Assembly (NCBI GenBank): GCA_900074885.1 | Contig: FJUW01000045.1 | Span: forward strand, 186,001-250,000 | Length of the DNA stretch: 64,000 nucleotides | Direction of reading: 5' to 3' | DNA from: Rhynchosporium graminicola | Taxonomy: Eukaryota > Ascomycota > Leotiomycetes > Helotiales > Ploettnerulaceae | Shown: positions 22,820 through 33,749 of the stretch, piece by piece | Layout of the letters: every line of letters begins with the position of its first letter | Position numbering within the stretch: position 1 is the stretch's first letter | Translations under genes and position numbers: made by a program | Notes under the pieces: generated by a model | The model's input: the letters and a program-made list of their open reading frames with translations, nothing else | Database searches by the model: none | What the model was told of the DNA's origin: nothing

Positions 22820-23822
22820 CTTTAGCCGAGGCGAGAGTTCGTGATTTATTCACATCAAGCATCAGTAGAGGCAACAAGAAGCATGCTTGATTCTTCCTTC
22901 CTCCTGTGAGAGAAAGGGTATCGCGTGGTGTCATCATCTTCCTCCCGAGAGCTGTTTCCTCGTGTCTACCCACCCAGCTGTGAACATCCTAGTGAATCTA
23001 AACAAATCCTCCCGACTTCCACCCCCTCAATCCTCCGAGCCTTTCGACCCAATGATAGAGAGAAGAGAGCGCGAAGACTCACACACACAAGCCAAGAGCC
23101 CAGTCCTTGACAAAACAGGCCGCGGAAAGAAGACCATGATCTGGATCGAGAACCCCCTTCGACGCGAAAGGACGGAAAGCGCGGAGTTTTCAGGTCTCTG
23201 GAGAGGGGTGCTCGGATTTACGAGCTCTTGGCGGTCTGCTGATACTGCGTGGGTAAATATGCCGGGACGTGGAAATACAGGGTAAGAGGGTGGTGATGGT
23301 GGAAGTGAAGAGGCAAGGGTTTGACAACATTTAGAAAGACGACAATACTACTCCTTGTCAAGTCTATCGATTTAGCCTTATATATATAACCTGAAGAAAA
23401 GAAAAGAGAAGAAAAGAAAAGAAAATTAACAGGCTGAATAGCAGGACCGTCAAAGGGCTTCATAATCAGAACATTTACAATGAGTGTCGTGCAAGTCGAT
23501 GGTAAATGGGCAATCGCTTGTTGTTCATCGAATTGCCCTTGTTGTTCATTTTGATGATGCGCCGTCGGTGTCCCAATGACGATGGAAAAGCACCTCCTTA
23601 TAGAGAAGAAAGCAAGGAGATGAAACCACCAGTACATGTGCGAGACGCCGCTCGATATCACATTTAATTTCTACATCGATCGGTGAGGGCAGAAAGACTT
23701 GATGCTTCACTCCTGACATGACTCAAATTTTCTGTTTCTTCCAAACTATGAATATTACGCAAAGAGAGAAGAAAAAGCCCATCCCATCGTCCTCCAAAGC
23801 GTTCCTCCGCGTGAGCGTATAC
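22820..23822. other. intergenic, 3' of the beta-helix gene
   Basis: No supported gene. It contains a purine tract of gaaaa-type units near 23395-23425. ORFs here are short and unlike known proteins. Confidence 0.4.
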
Positions 23823-25060
23823 TCAAACTTCCCTGATACTACCATGAACAGTCCTCTTCCCAGAAACAACAACAGTATCGCCCTTCCGCATCACCAAATC
23901 GCCTTTGACTTCCAGATCGCCACTAACGCGCAAATTACCTTTCAGCTTCAGTGTGCGTGAGGAATATAGATCACCGCTGTCCATCACCAATATTAGCAGA
24001 CATTCCCCTAGTTCTCTTGAGGTCTCCAAGAAATAATCTTAAGCCGAATGTTTTTGAAGGAAGGTCCCGTCTTACATAACCTCAACATCGCCCTCGATGC
24101 TCAAACTCGAACCCTCAATTTTCCCACCGAAATTCAACACACACTTCCTCCCCTCTCTACCATATCCTCCCTCCATATTGCTTTTCTTCCTCGCATCCCT
24201 TTCTTCCTCGCCCTTGCCATGACTGCTGATACGTATCGCTCCGCTGGCTTTCATGGATCCTAGGATCTCGATTCGGCCACCGGTGATATCGATGGATCCG
24301 CTCGCGGAGACTTTGTCGCCGATGAATATACCGCCTGCGCCGCCATTGAGGGAGATTACGCCACGTGCGGATACTTTGTCCGTGACGTGGATAGCATTTG
24401 AGAGGCTAGGTGGGAGGGTATCAGCGACGAGTTGAGCATTGCACAGCACAACAAAGACCATATTCAGAAACGATCATGCAGTATCCGAAAAGCGAAACAG
24501 GCGCCAAGCAAGAATTAGAATAGGAGCTGGGAGGGTTGACAACTTGAAGCGGTTGTTCAAAGGGACCAAAACACTCACTTTACCCCCCCAGACGCATCAA
24601 CCTTCCCCTCTACCCTAACCCCATTCCTAAGGGTAATCTTCGAACTACTATCCACCTTCCCCTTCACCAGAACTTCTCCTTCGAGCCAAACATCACTACT
24701 GGAACTGACTTTCCCATCGACCGTAACGTGGTTCTTGAGTGTGATTGAAGATGAAGATTTCACAGGCCCGGTGATATGTAAGGGCCCGAAGAGATTGACA
24801 GAGGAGGAGGCGGATATGGCGTTTGATTGGGGAGGTGGTGGGGTATTGTTGACAAAAGCGGGAGTGCTGGTATTGGGTTGGTGATTGAAAGAATCTGAAT
24901 TGAGGATGTGAGTGGAGGAAAAGATTGAATCCGTTTCTGAGTAAGGAGGAGGTGAGAAGTGGGAATCTTCTCTTGTTTGGTGAGGTGTGGATCTTGATCC
25001 GGTTCTTGGGGAATGCGCTTGTTGATGTTCCAAGATCTTTCGTGTCGCTGGGGATGAGCG
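23823..25060 (-). CDS. bactofilin-like beta-helix repeat protein
   Basis: Exons 23823-23976, 24076-24405 and 24579 to about 25033-25060 join in frame (donors GTAAGA and GTGAGT, acceptors CAG and TAG), giving at least 312 residues. The first about 75 residues are Ser/Pro/Asn-rich with a PPPYSETD patch. The rest is about a dozen rungs of roughly 18 residues, each of the form G-K-V-(D/S)-S-S-(hydrophobic alternation)-G-(V)-(V/I), for example GKVDSSSKITLRNGVRVE. Periodic Gly and alternating Val/Ile are the signature of a right-handed beta-helix such as the polymer-forming bactofilin fold (DUF583). Bactofilins are mainly bacterial cytoskeletal scaffolds, so a fungal gene with introns is notable. 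The function here is inference only. The 5' end is unresolved: the frame is open to a TGA at 25063-25061 without an ATG, and the only nearby ATG (25064) is in another frame. Confidence 0.7.
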
Positions 25061-26887
25061 TCATATCTGCGCAACTTTTTTTCAACTTTCCACCCGATTC
25101 TGTCCTGACTGTTTGTCTATCCCGATGTAGTGAGGTAGGGCTACGATGAGAGCGAAAACTCGGGATATCTTATGTGAGCCGAATTGAGGTGAGATGTTGA
25201 ATCGATGTATTTCTACTCGGAAAGTATAAGACTGCTTAATGATTGATTTCCAATGAACAGAACTTCTTGTGAATATCTCGCTATCTCATGCCTTGATTGA
25301 AGTGGTATGGTCACTACGTCGGGGACCCCGGCAGGTTCTGAGCTTACGTACATTCAAGGCAGCAAGATTTGTCCTCAGCGCATCTTATTCGTCAGTGCCT
25401 TCAGCTCGGTGATAAGGCTGATCTTTGGGCATGATATGAAGAACCCGTAATTAGTTGCCCAAGTATAAGGAATCGAGAATTAAGGGATCTGGGAGTGGAT
25501 CGTGATATATAGAGGATTCTCGGGGGAACATGACCCCGCGACCGCACGTGATGTGAAGATGTGTTGGGTTGGAGTTTGTTTACTCGCTTCAGCTGGAAGC
25601 GAGGTGGGCAAGTGACATGAGTGAACAAGGTGCTTAGGTTGATTAAGAGGTGTTCAGAAATAGACAGATTGTTGTGTGTACTGGGAGCCATAACTGATAG
25701 GATTCGATCCCCAAGATTCAACTAAGGGAGTTCACAGGAGTAGTCTTGTGCTTTTCTTGGAACGTTAGTTTGGTCGTTCAAACAGAAAAGGGTCCAGATA
25801 AAATGCCACAAGCTTAATCTTCGGAGATTCCAGTAGAGCTTTAATCACATATCAATAGCATTTGTAAGTTTAGTAGTAAATTTTTGAAGTGCAGACATCG
25901 AATATTTGCACTCGTTAGATGTAGATTGCTCAATCCCCAGTGCTATACCGGAAATTTGACAATGAGTTGTGTCGCAATTCCAATGGCTGGGTCGCGCGTG
26001 TTTCTATCCCTTCGATATGTCTCGATGGGTTCGCGGAGGCCTGGGAAGAGTGTTATTAGTGATAAGAAGTGATTGAACTAGGTCGAATAAAGAACCGTAC
26101 GCTGGGAGTCAGATCCAGGAGGACGATAACATAGTTTCTACATTTCAAAGAACGAGAATTGAAGACATGGACAGCTAGTGGTATCTCATCTAGCAGGTTA
26201 AGAATTGTTTTCTACTCTGCATGCAGACAGCAAAATGAAAATTTGTCATTTCCTCGGTCAGTTTGTATACAGTACGAAGCAAAATACCAAGATCGAAGCC
26301 GATACCTGGAGAATCTACCTTGCATCTGAATTGGAGACCTGGCACGCATGCGTATTGTCCTTGGCATATAATCCATGCTGTTACTCCCATCCAATCTTAC
26401 AGATTTCTTTCCTCGAATATGGAGCATTGAAATACCAAGACCAGTCCAAGATGCAATGTAAATATTCAGCCGCTCCCACTGCCAATGGTACTAGACCCTT
26501 TTATGCTCGGCTAACTCATAAGTGGGAATAGAGGAACTTGCAGGAGACTTCAGGAGCTCATGTATGTAAATTGACTAAAGGCATAGGTATCCTGAAGTAT
26601 TTTGCAGCCACAGAATTTACCCGTACTAAACTTCAGCGGTAATCTACACCTCACTGCTGGAGTTATCGTGTATCAGGTCCAGAATAAGACAGCGGACATG
26701 CTTGCTCGACTTCAAGAGTCCGAATTTGCCTCAGCGGCGATGTGCTGTGTATGTGACTTGTGGAATAATCCATCCATAATATTTTCAACATAGTGTAAAT
26801 ACGCACAGTCTCAATACTCGAATTTCTAGTCTTCCATATGACATACGTGGAGCGAATGAAGTCCAGAAGTATTGTATTGCCCGCCTA
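25061..26887. other. intergenic region between the beta-helix gene and the maltase gene
   Basis: About 1.8 kb holding the upstream region of the leftward beta-helix gene and the 3' flank of the leftward maltase gene. A missing first exon of the beta-helix gene may lie in 25064-25450. Otherwise I see only short ORFs without family resemblance. Confidence 0.4.
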
Positions 26888-28618
26888 TCATTTGATCAAG
26901 TAAATCCTCCCCTCATAACCCTCCAGCTCGTCCACCGTGCCATCGACACCATCTACATTTCCGACCAGGAGCTCCCATTTTCCCTCTCCAATATCAGGCC
27001 TCTCGAACTCTCTTTTCTCCTCCCCAAAATTGAGAACGACGACAGCCATATCGCGTGCAGATTCCTTCGCAAAGATGAATGTATGTTCATTCTTGAGATC
27101 AAATGTCTGGAATGAACCATGCACGAACAGTTCCCGATACTCCTTTCGTGTCCTAAGCATGTTCTTCCAGAAATTGAGGACGGAAGATGGATTTTCGAGC
27201 TGAGACGCTACGTTGATGGAAGTGTAGCTGTCATTGGTACGCATCCAAGCTCCCTCTTTCCGGCCCGTGAAACCTGCGTAAGGCGAGGAATCCCACTGCA
27301 TGGGTAAACGAGCATGGTCTCTACCTAAAGTTTGGATAGATTTCATGACATGGGCGAGAGCTTTGGTATCATTGTTCGTACGCTTCGCGACGGAGTTGTA
27401 GTAGTGTATACTCTCAATGTCTCTATATTCCTCGATCGGCCAGTCTTTCGGTGCGTTAATCATGCCTATTTCCTGGCCTTGGTAGACAAACAATGTGCCT
27501 GTCATGGCACACATCATCATCGCGAGCATTTTGGCAGACCGTTCTCGCCATTCTGGAGCATCAGATCCAAAACGGGAGACGGAGCGACCTTGGTCGTGAT
27601 TTTCGCAGAAAGCGGTCGTCCAGCCATCGGTATTTTCAACGAAGGTCTGCCATTTACTAACGATCTCCTTCAATTCCGAGAGCTTGTAGTCTTCCATCTC
27701 GTATTTGTTTGTTTTGCCTTGCCCGAGATCGACAAGATCGAATTGGAAGACCATGTCGAGTTGTTTGTCTCCAGATCCGATATAGCGGAGGACGTGAGCG
27801 GGATCTGGCGTGTGGGGTAGTTCACCAACTGTCATGGTGCCGTATTTGGATAGGACTTCTGTGTTCATCTCGCGAAGGAACTCGTGCATACGTGGTCCGT
27901 TGCAGAAGAGTCCACTGGCGGGCTGCTCATAGATACCAGAGTCGATTATGGGAGCGTCAGGGAAATCTGTTCCTTTCGAATACATATTCACCGTATCGAT
28001 TCTGAAGCCATCCACACCCTTCCGTAGCCAGAACTTCACCGCAGAGTCGTAAATAGCGCGTCTTGTAGCGGAGTTTTCCCAGTTGAGATCCGGCTGTTGT
28101 TTTGCGAAAAGATGCAAGTAGTATTCTTGGGTAGGCTCATCCCATTCCCATGCACTTCCACTGAAGAGCGACCGCCAGTTACTGGGAGGCATTCGTGTGC
28201 CATCTGCCGCATATTTTGCAGGTCTCCAAATATACCAGTCTCGCTTAGGATTGTCTTTCGAACTTCGGGATTCTTCAAACCATTTGTGCTCATCGGAAGT
28301 GTGGTTGATAACCAAGTCGAAAATCAACCTCATCTCGCGAGAATGGCATGCATCTATGAGAGTCTCTATATCTCTAACGGTACCGTAAGGAGCATAGACG
28401 GATTCGTAATCTCGGATATCATAGCCCATATCGTACTGAGGGGAGTCATAATGGGGGGATAGCCAGACAATATCGATACCAAGATCTTTGATGTAGTCAA
28501 TTTTCGAGACGATACCAGAAATATCTCCTAGGCCATCATTGTCTGAGTCTTTAAAACTGGCGGGATATATTTGATATACTACGCCATCTTTCCACCAGGT
28601 TGGTCCTGAGAGTCTCAT
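26888..28618 (-). CDS. alpha-glucosidase (maltase-like), GH13
   Basis: A single exon of 576 residues, the usual length for fungal maltases. It opens with WWKDGVVYQIYPASFKDS, typical of GH13 alpha-glucosidases. Catalytic residues are visible: nucleophile Asp208 in GFRIDTVN, acid/base Glu266 in TVGELPH, and the third carboxylate Asp342 in ENHDQGR. The residue after the nucleophile is Thr, as in yeast maltases, where isomaltases have Val; this suggests alpha-1,4 preference, though that inference comes from yeast enzymes. There is no signal peptide, so it should act in the cytosol on maltose or related sugars brought in by a permease. A MAL-type transporter lies 3.2 kb away in divergent orientation, which supports a shared role. 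Confidence 0.93.
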   Translation of the reverse strand: MRLSGPTWWKDGVVYQIYPASFKDSDNDGLGDISGIVSKIDYIKDLGIDIVWLSPHYDSPQYDMGYDIRDYESVYAPYGTVRDIETLIDACHSREMRLIFDLVINHTSDEHKWFEESRSSKDNPKRDWYIWRPAKYAADGTRMPPSNWRSLFSGSAWEWDEPTQEYYLHLFAKQQPDLNWENSATRRAIYDSAVKFWLRKGVDGFRIDTVNMYSKGTDFPDAPIIDSGIYEQPASGLFCNGPRMHEFLREMNTEVLSKYGTMTVGELPHTPDPAHVLRYIGSGDKQLDMVFQFDLVDLGQGKTNKYEMEDYKLSELKEIVSKWQTFVENTDGWTTAFCENHDQGRSVSRFGSDAPEWRERSAKMLAMMMCAMTGTLFVYQGQEIGMINAPKDWPIEEYRDIESIHYYNSVAKRTNNDTKALAHVMKSIQTLGRDHARLPMQWDSSPYAGFTGRKEGAWMRTNDSYTSINVASQLENPSSVLNFWKNMLRTRKEYRELFVHGSFQTFDLKNEHTFIFAKESARDMAVVVLNFGEEKREFERPDIGEGKWELLVGNVDGVDGTVDELEGYEGRIYLIK

Positions 28619-31600
28619 AATGGGTGCGTCGTATGTTGAGAAGGGGCGGGACGGATCGGAAGGTATGAGCTGTGCTTAGGAGTGCATACAGTTTTTTACA
28701 GCTTGGTAAAGCAGATTATGAAGATATAAATTGCAATCAGAATTGAGTTGAAAGTGAACACGGGAGAAAACAACGAAGTTGAGGTTGGCTCTTGGTGGGC
28801 CTGAACATTCTTATAGCAGACACTTGATTGATTCAAGATCCCTCAGCTGACGAACTCACGACAAATTAATTTTCCTCTTGTCAACAAATAATAGGTCCCT
28901 CAAGTGAAAGATCGGCAGTTGACATCCAAAGAAAGCAGAAACTTGCTACGGGCTCCTCGAGAAGGGGCTACAAACCCCACTTCAGGACCTCGGGAGGGCC
29001 TCTCTTGCACTCATTTCCTTCCGAAAAAGACTTTCAAATGCGGAGAAATGTACCTGCCATACACTTAGAAGAGCCCGAAAGCGGGGGTCAGTGAAATCAA
29101 GACTGAGATGGTTGAAGGCGTGAGATATCGTTGAAATCCTCGCGGAATTGCTCGGTTATATCTTGGAACAGGGATAACTATATCACGTGTCTTGCCATTA
29201 CCTGACAAGTGACGCACGTTACACCCATTATGCTCACAAATTGATCGTTGCGATGCTCATACGTTAGTCTCTCTCTGATTCTCCAATAGCCTGTTTCTGG
29301 AGCTTATAGATAATGATATCCTGATATCATCAAATCCAGGAATGCTTCTGCTTCAACGTGGCTCGACAAATCCGCTCGACCGAAGAGTGGGATGGCGGCT
29401 GAAAGCCTCCCATTGAGACTGTCACAGAGTCGACGACAAGCGAAGTCACGACTTTCGAAGCAAAACGCTGAAGACTCAAGCTCGCTGTTTACTTACGCTG
29501 TCAATGTGCCGCTTTCAGAGGTAGCATGTTCTAAATTCTCATCCCCAGTTCTGTATTTCGCACCACCCACGCCTGCCGAGTGCCAGAAATCAAGGAAACT
29601 ACGAACTCGTCCTGGGGAGACTCTCCCAGTTCCCCTCACTTTCCCTTGATATCTAGATGAACCTGCATATCTACTCACAGTCCCTCGCGCGAGACGAAAA
29701 CATGACGATTGGATCCTGCTAGACAAAAAACCGCCAGCTGATGAGCGACCTGTTTTGGCGACTTGTGAGACTTTCAGGAAGCAGTCTCTCCTCCCGCGTC
29801 TCGACGAAGGGGGTCGATGATGTAGTGATTCATGGTATGGCAAGTTTATTTTGCGATCCAAAACACCAGGGACATGGGTTCCGCAGAGAATGCCGCAGAA
29901 TCTAGCAGAGGTTTTGGAAATGTGGCAAGCCCTAAATGGGACTTGTGTGGGAGGCCTACTCTACTCTGATATTAGGAAAGAGGATTACGCCAACTGGTAT
30001 GGCCGCCGGTGGGCCGGAATAGGCACTTGGTAGTACCTGCAAAGAAGCAAGCAGGTGCTCAGAAATCTGCAAGGCTATCTAATGTCTTGGATGCGGAATT
30101 GAATGATCTATGTGCGCGAGACACAGGCTGGGTTAGGTTACGAGTGGGGAAATCCTCGCAGAATCGTACGACGGTAGTCCTAGATTAAGATCAGTGCGAT
30201 GGCTATGCGAAAGAGGTTTACACTTCTGGGAATATTTCCAAGCAAATTTGCGCCACCAAGGGTGTTATGGTTGGAAGTCAAGAAGAGAAGAACAGATCTT
30301 TGGCTATCTCGACGAGAAGATTGATTCTATGTCGATCACGAGACAGCAAGAAAGGCAAATGACCTTCAAATTCTCCAACTAGATGTTCGACAACCAAAAT
30401 CCTAACGAGGAAGGAGTAGCCGAGGCCCGAGATTCGAAAGTCACTAAATACAATTCTTCAAGCCGCTTAGTCAGAAGCTCACTAATGGAACTTGAGCACC
30501 GTCAAACTATGGGATCCGTCACCATTTGTTCTTGCGATTAATCAAGGATCTGGTATTGTGTATGACCTGGCCGAGGGAGGGCAAAGATTGTACTACTAGC
30601 TTGATGTGGTACGGTAATGGATCTATGCTAGCTTGGAGTGTGGACGAGAAGTATGCGTGGTTGTTAGTGCATGCTCTCGAGAATACAATTCCGCAACTAT
30701 GCCGGTGGTTAGCGTCAGCCTATCAACCACAAATCGACAATTGCGCATTCTGTTCCAGCTTTCCGTTTCTTCGTAGCACTATTCTGCACTCCTTGATCTT
30801 TTTATTTCAATCTCGGCAGTCAGGTATCGTTTCTTGGCCTCGTGTTTTGCCGACCAAAAATACGATGCTTATCTGCTCGCGCATCAATGGGCTTTGGAAA
30901 CGTAACAGTCTAGTATTCGATTCATCTTCCGGCAAATCCGCTCCAGACTGGAACTTTTCCAAGTTCGATAGCTATCTACATCGGTCCTGCTACTATGTCC
31001 AGTGGAGCTGATTGCAGGTCACGCGCACTTGCCTACTTCGACCCGTTGCTCCGCTTGTTACATTAGCCTGACCTCTAGTCGGCATCGATTAGGACTTTCG
31101 AGGTCGACACTCTTGGATGCCTTGGATTCGAAGCTCTGCACTGCAAGAAGCTCTTTGCAGTCCACAGACTCCATGCCCCTCATGACAGTGTTCAACTCGC
31201 ATTGGCTATACACAATCCTGCATAGTACAATGCCTAGCGGAGCTATCTAAAGGTGTACGGTCACGAGATAGTCAGGGCAATCCTTGAAGCTGAGATATCG
31301 TTACCCCAGCTTCACTCCGCACGTTCTCCAGACTTCCCCATAGTACAGACCCCCTGATCTTTGCATGTTCTAGTCTTGCCTTACTGTGTCATCACCAACG
31401 CGACACCCTGGTCGTGTGATGGCCCGTGGAACCTCTAAGCATACTTTGAGTGGAGGACGATAGCCCAATGTATAAGTTTCGGACTAGATAGACCCGCTTT
31501 GCCTGTCACGCACCAGACTTTGAGTGAGCCTACAACGCATTTATGGTCCCCAACCTATTACACATAATGTTTGCCATCGGTACCTGTTCCATATCGCAAC

Positions 31601-31810
31601 ATCATTTCATTCTGACAAGATTCTCTTCAACAATCATTCACAACTGAGACTTTGTTGCGTCCACTCCTTACCATCTCCACCGTATAATATACCCAACACC
31701 ACACCATATATTAAGCACCAGTTCAACCTCATTTCGTCCCTCATAGCCTTTACATACATCAACTACGAACCATCATCTGCTTCTCTCATCGTCTTTTTCT
31801 CTCCGCCAAG
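28619..31810. promoter_or_regulatory. 3.2-kb divergent intergenic region between maltase and sugar transporter
   Basis: The upstream regions of both alpha-glucoside genes. Sequences fitting the carbon-repressor CreA consensus SYGGRG occur (for example 28975-28980 and 31315-31320), but at a density that may be chance. Patches of protein-like but interrupted frames lie on the plus strand between 29850 and 31010 (for example LWDPSPFVLAINQGSGIVYD near 30510-30570). They match no family I can name and may be remnants of a gene lost from the cluster. Confidence 0.4.
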
Positions 31811-33620
31811 ATGCCACCAAATCCAGCAGAATTGCGACCCGTTAACTTCACCACTGGAGAAGTGAGCTCTTCTGATGAACGCTCACTCGTCCTGTCTCCT
31901 GAGGCGCTGGCAGTCGAGACCAAACTAGCTGAAATGAGCTTCCGGCAATGCTTCAAAGCTTACACCCCGGCAATATTATTTTCTGCCGTAGGGTCCAGTA
32001 CGTGCATCATGCAAGGATATGACCTTGCTCTAATAGGTAACTTCTACGGCATGATCCAGTTCAACAAGAAGTACGGCACATCTGTCGGCGTTGTCGGCGG
32101 CGTAACGTTATACGAGATAGCTGCAGGATGGAAGTTGGGCCTCAATGTTGCCGCTCTCGTTGGCGAAATCATTGGACTCTACCTCGGCGGCCTATTGTCC
32201 CAGAAGTTCGGGTACAAGAAAACCATGATCGGATCATTGATATTTATGATACTGGGCTCGTTGATTCCTTGCTTCGCCCCATCCGTCTGGGTACTCGTGC
32301 TTGGACAATTCATTTGTGGGATTCCATGGGGTATCTTTCAGACCCGTAAGTTACCTTCAAGGCTTTTTACTCGCCCTGCCCTGCCCCGAGACACGCTAAA
32401 TTCACGTCATTAGTACCGACTGCCTACGCGGTTGAAATCGCACCTGCACCTCTCCGTCCATTGCTCTGCTCGGCAATTAATATCTGCTGGCTTCTTGGGC
32501 AATTGATGGCTGTTGGTGTTGTGATGTTAAGCAAGAACATGGAGAGCAACTTGCCGTTCCGAGTAAGTGCCACTTTGCATATTGCCTGATACTGAACTAA
32601 CAGTGGTAGTTTCCATTCTTCCTGATGCTGGCCCTGCCTGCGTTTATCTTGGTTGGCGTCATCTTTTCCCCAGAGTCTCCAGTATGGCTTGTCCGACAAG
32701 GCCGCGAGAATGACGCCAAAAAATCTCTACTCAAGCTTACAAGTCGAAATGTTGAGGGTTTCGACGCCGACGGCATCATCCTACTGCTCAAAGAAACGAA
32801 CGAAATTGAAAAAGCCCGTTCTGAAGGCACGTCCTTCTTTGACTGCTTCAGAGGTATGAATCTCCGCCGAACAGAAATAGCCTGCGGTGCCTGGATGGCC
32901 CAAAGTCTTTGTGGATCTGTCCTTATTGGCCTCTCAGTTTTATTCTACCAATCGGCAGGCACCAAGTATGAGCAGGCTCTTCTGTACACCTTGATACAAG
33001 CTCCAATCGGCATAGTCGGTGGGATCCTCAACTGGTTTTTGATAGCTAAGTTACCCCGCCGAGCTCTGTTCCTCGGAGGTCTCGGTCTACTCTGCGCGAC
33101 TTTGGTCACCATAGGATTCGGGTCTTGGTCTGATCAGGTCGAAAAGATCACCTCCTACCTGTTCATTTTCTGGGTCTTCGTTTACGGTTGCACAGTCGGT
33201 CCCTCATCCTACTCAATAGTCGCAGAGATACCATCGTCGCAGCTTAAGGCCCCAACCATCTCTCTGGCTCGTATGGCTTACAACAGTTGCAACATTATCG
33301 CTAGTGCCTTGACTTCCTTTATGCTTACAGACAAGAAGGGTAAAGGTTGGTCCTGGAAAACAAAATCTGCGCTATTCTGGGGAGGTTCTGCTCTTCTTTG
33401 CTTTATATGGGCATATATCCGCGTACCAGAACAAAAGGGAGTGTCGAATATCGACATGGAGGTCATGTTCGAGAATAAGGAAAGGCGTTGGAATTTCGGA
33501 AAAAGGGCGAAAGAATTAGCCGAAAGGAGGCGGCTGGAAAATGGGGAGGATAAGACTCCTAAGGAAGTTTGTCGCGACGTTGGGACCCCTTTACGCTCTC
33601 TCTTTTCACACGTGGATTGA
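31811..33620 (+). CDS. MFS sugar transporter, MAL-type alpha-glucoside permease family
   Basis: Three exons (31811-32345, 32414-32562, 32610-33620) join in frame to 564 residues with about twelve hydrophobic segments. Sugar-porter hallmarks are present: GYDLALIGNFYG in the first helix region, GGLLSQKFGYKKTM between helices 2 and 3, and SPESPVWLVRQGR before the central loop. These fit the fungal maltose/alpha-glucoside proton symporters in the plasma membrane. Introns use GTAAGT donors and TAG acceptors, with ACTAAC in the second. The C-terminal tail is basic (GKRAKELAERRRLENG). The divergent maltase-like gene makes maltose or a related alpha-glucoside the likely substrate, but sugar specificity cannot be read from sequence. 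Confidence 0.9.
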
Positions 33621-33731
33621 GGGCATCGTTCCTCCACTGCATATGGTCTTGTCTTGATACCTTGGCTCTTTAGCGATGGCGTTTAGGGATAGGAACACAT
33701 TCAACTCATATGAAACACATGAAAGCTCTTT

Positions 33732-33749
33732 GCTCTCTCTCTCTCTCTG
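33732..33749. repeat. CT dinucleotide microsatellite
   Basis: Nine uninterrupted CT units about 110 bp downstream of the sugar transporter stop codon, probably within or near its 3' untranslated region. Confidence 0.8.

Noticed and set aside
23218..23661. 147-codon minus-strand ORF 3' of the beta-helix gene
   Set aside because: Composition is His/Phe/Ser-rich and contains a translated purine tract. No conserved feature.
28975..31320. CreA-type SYGGRG sites between maltase and permease
   Set aside because: The six-base degenerate motif is expected by chance at this density, so it is not reported as a regulatory feature in its own right.
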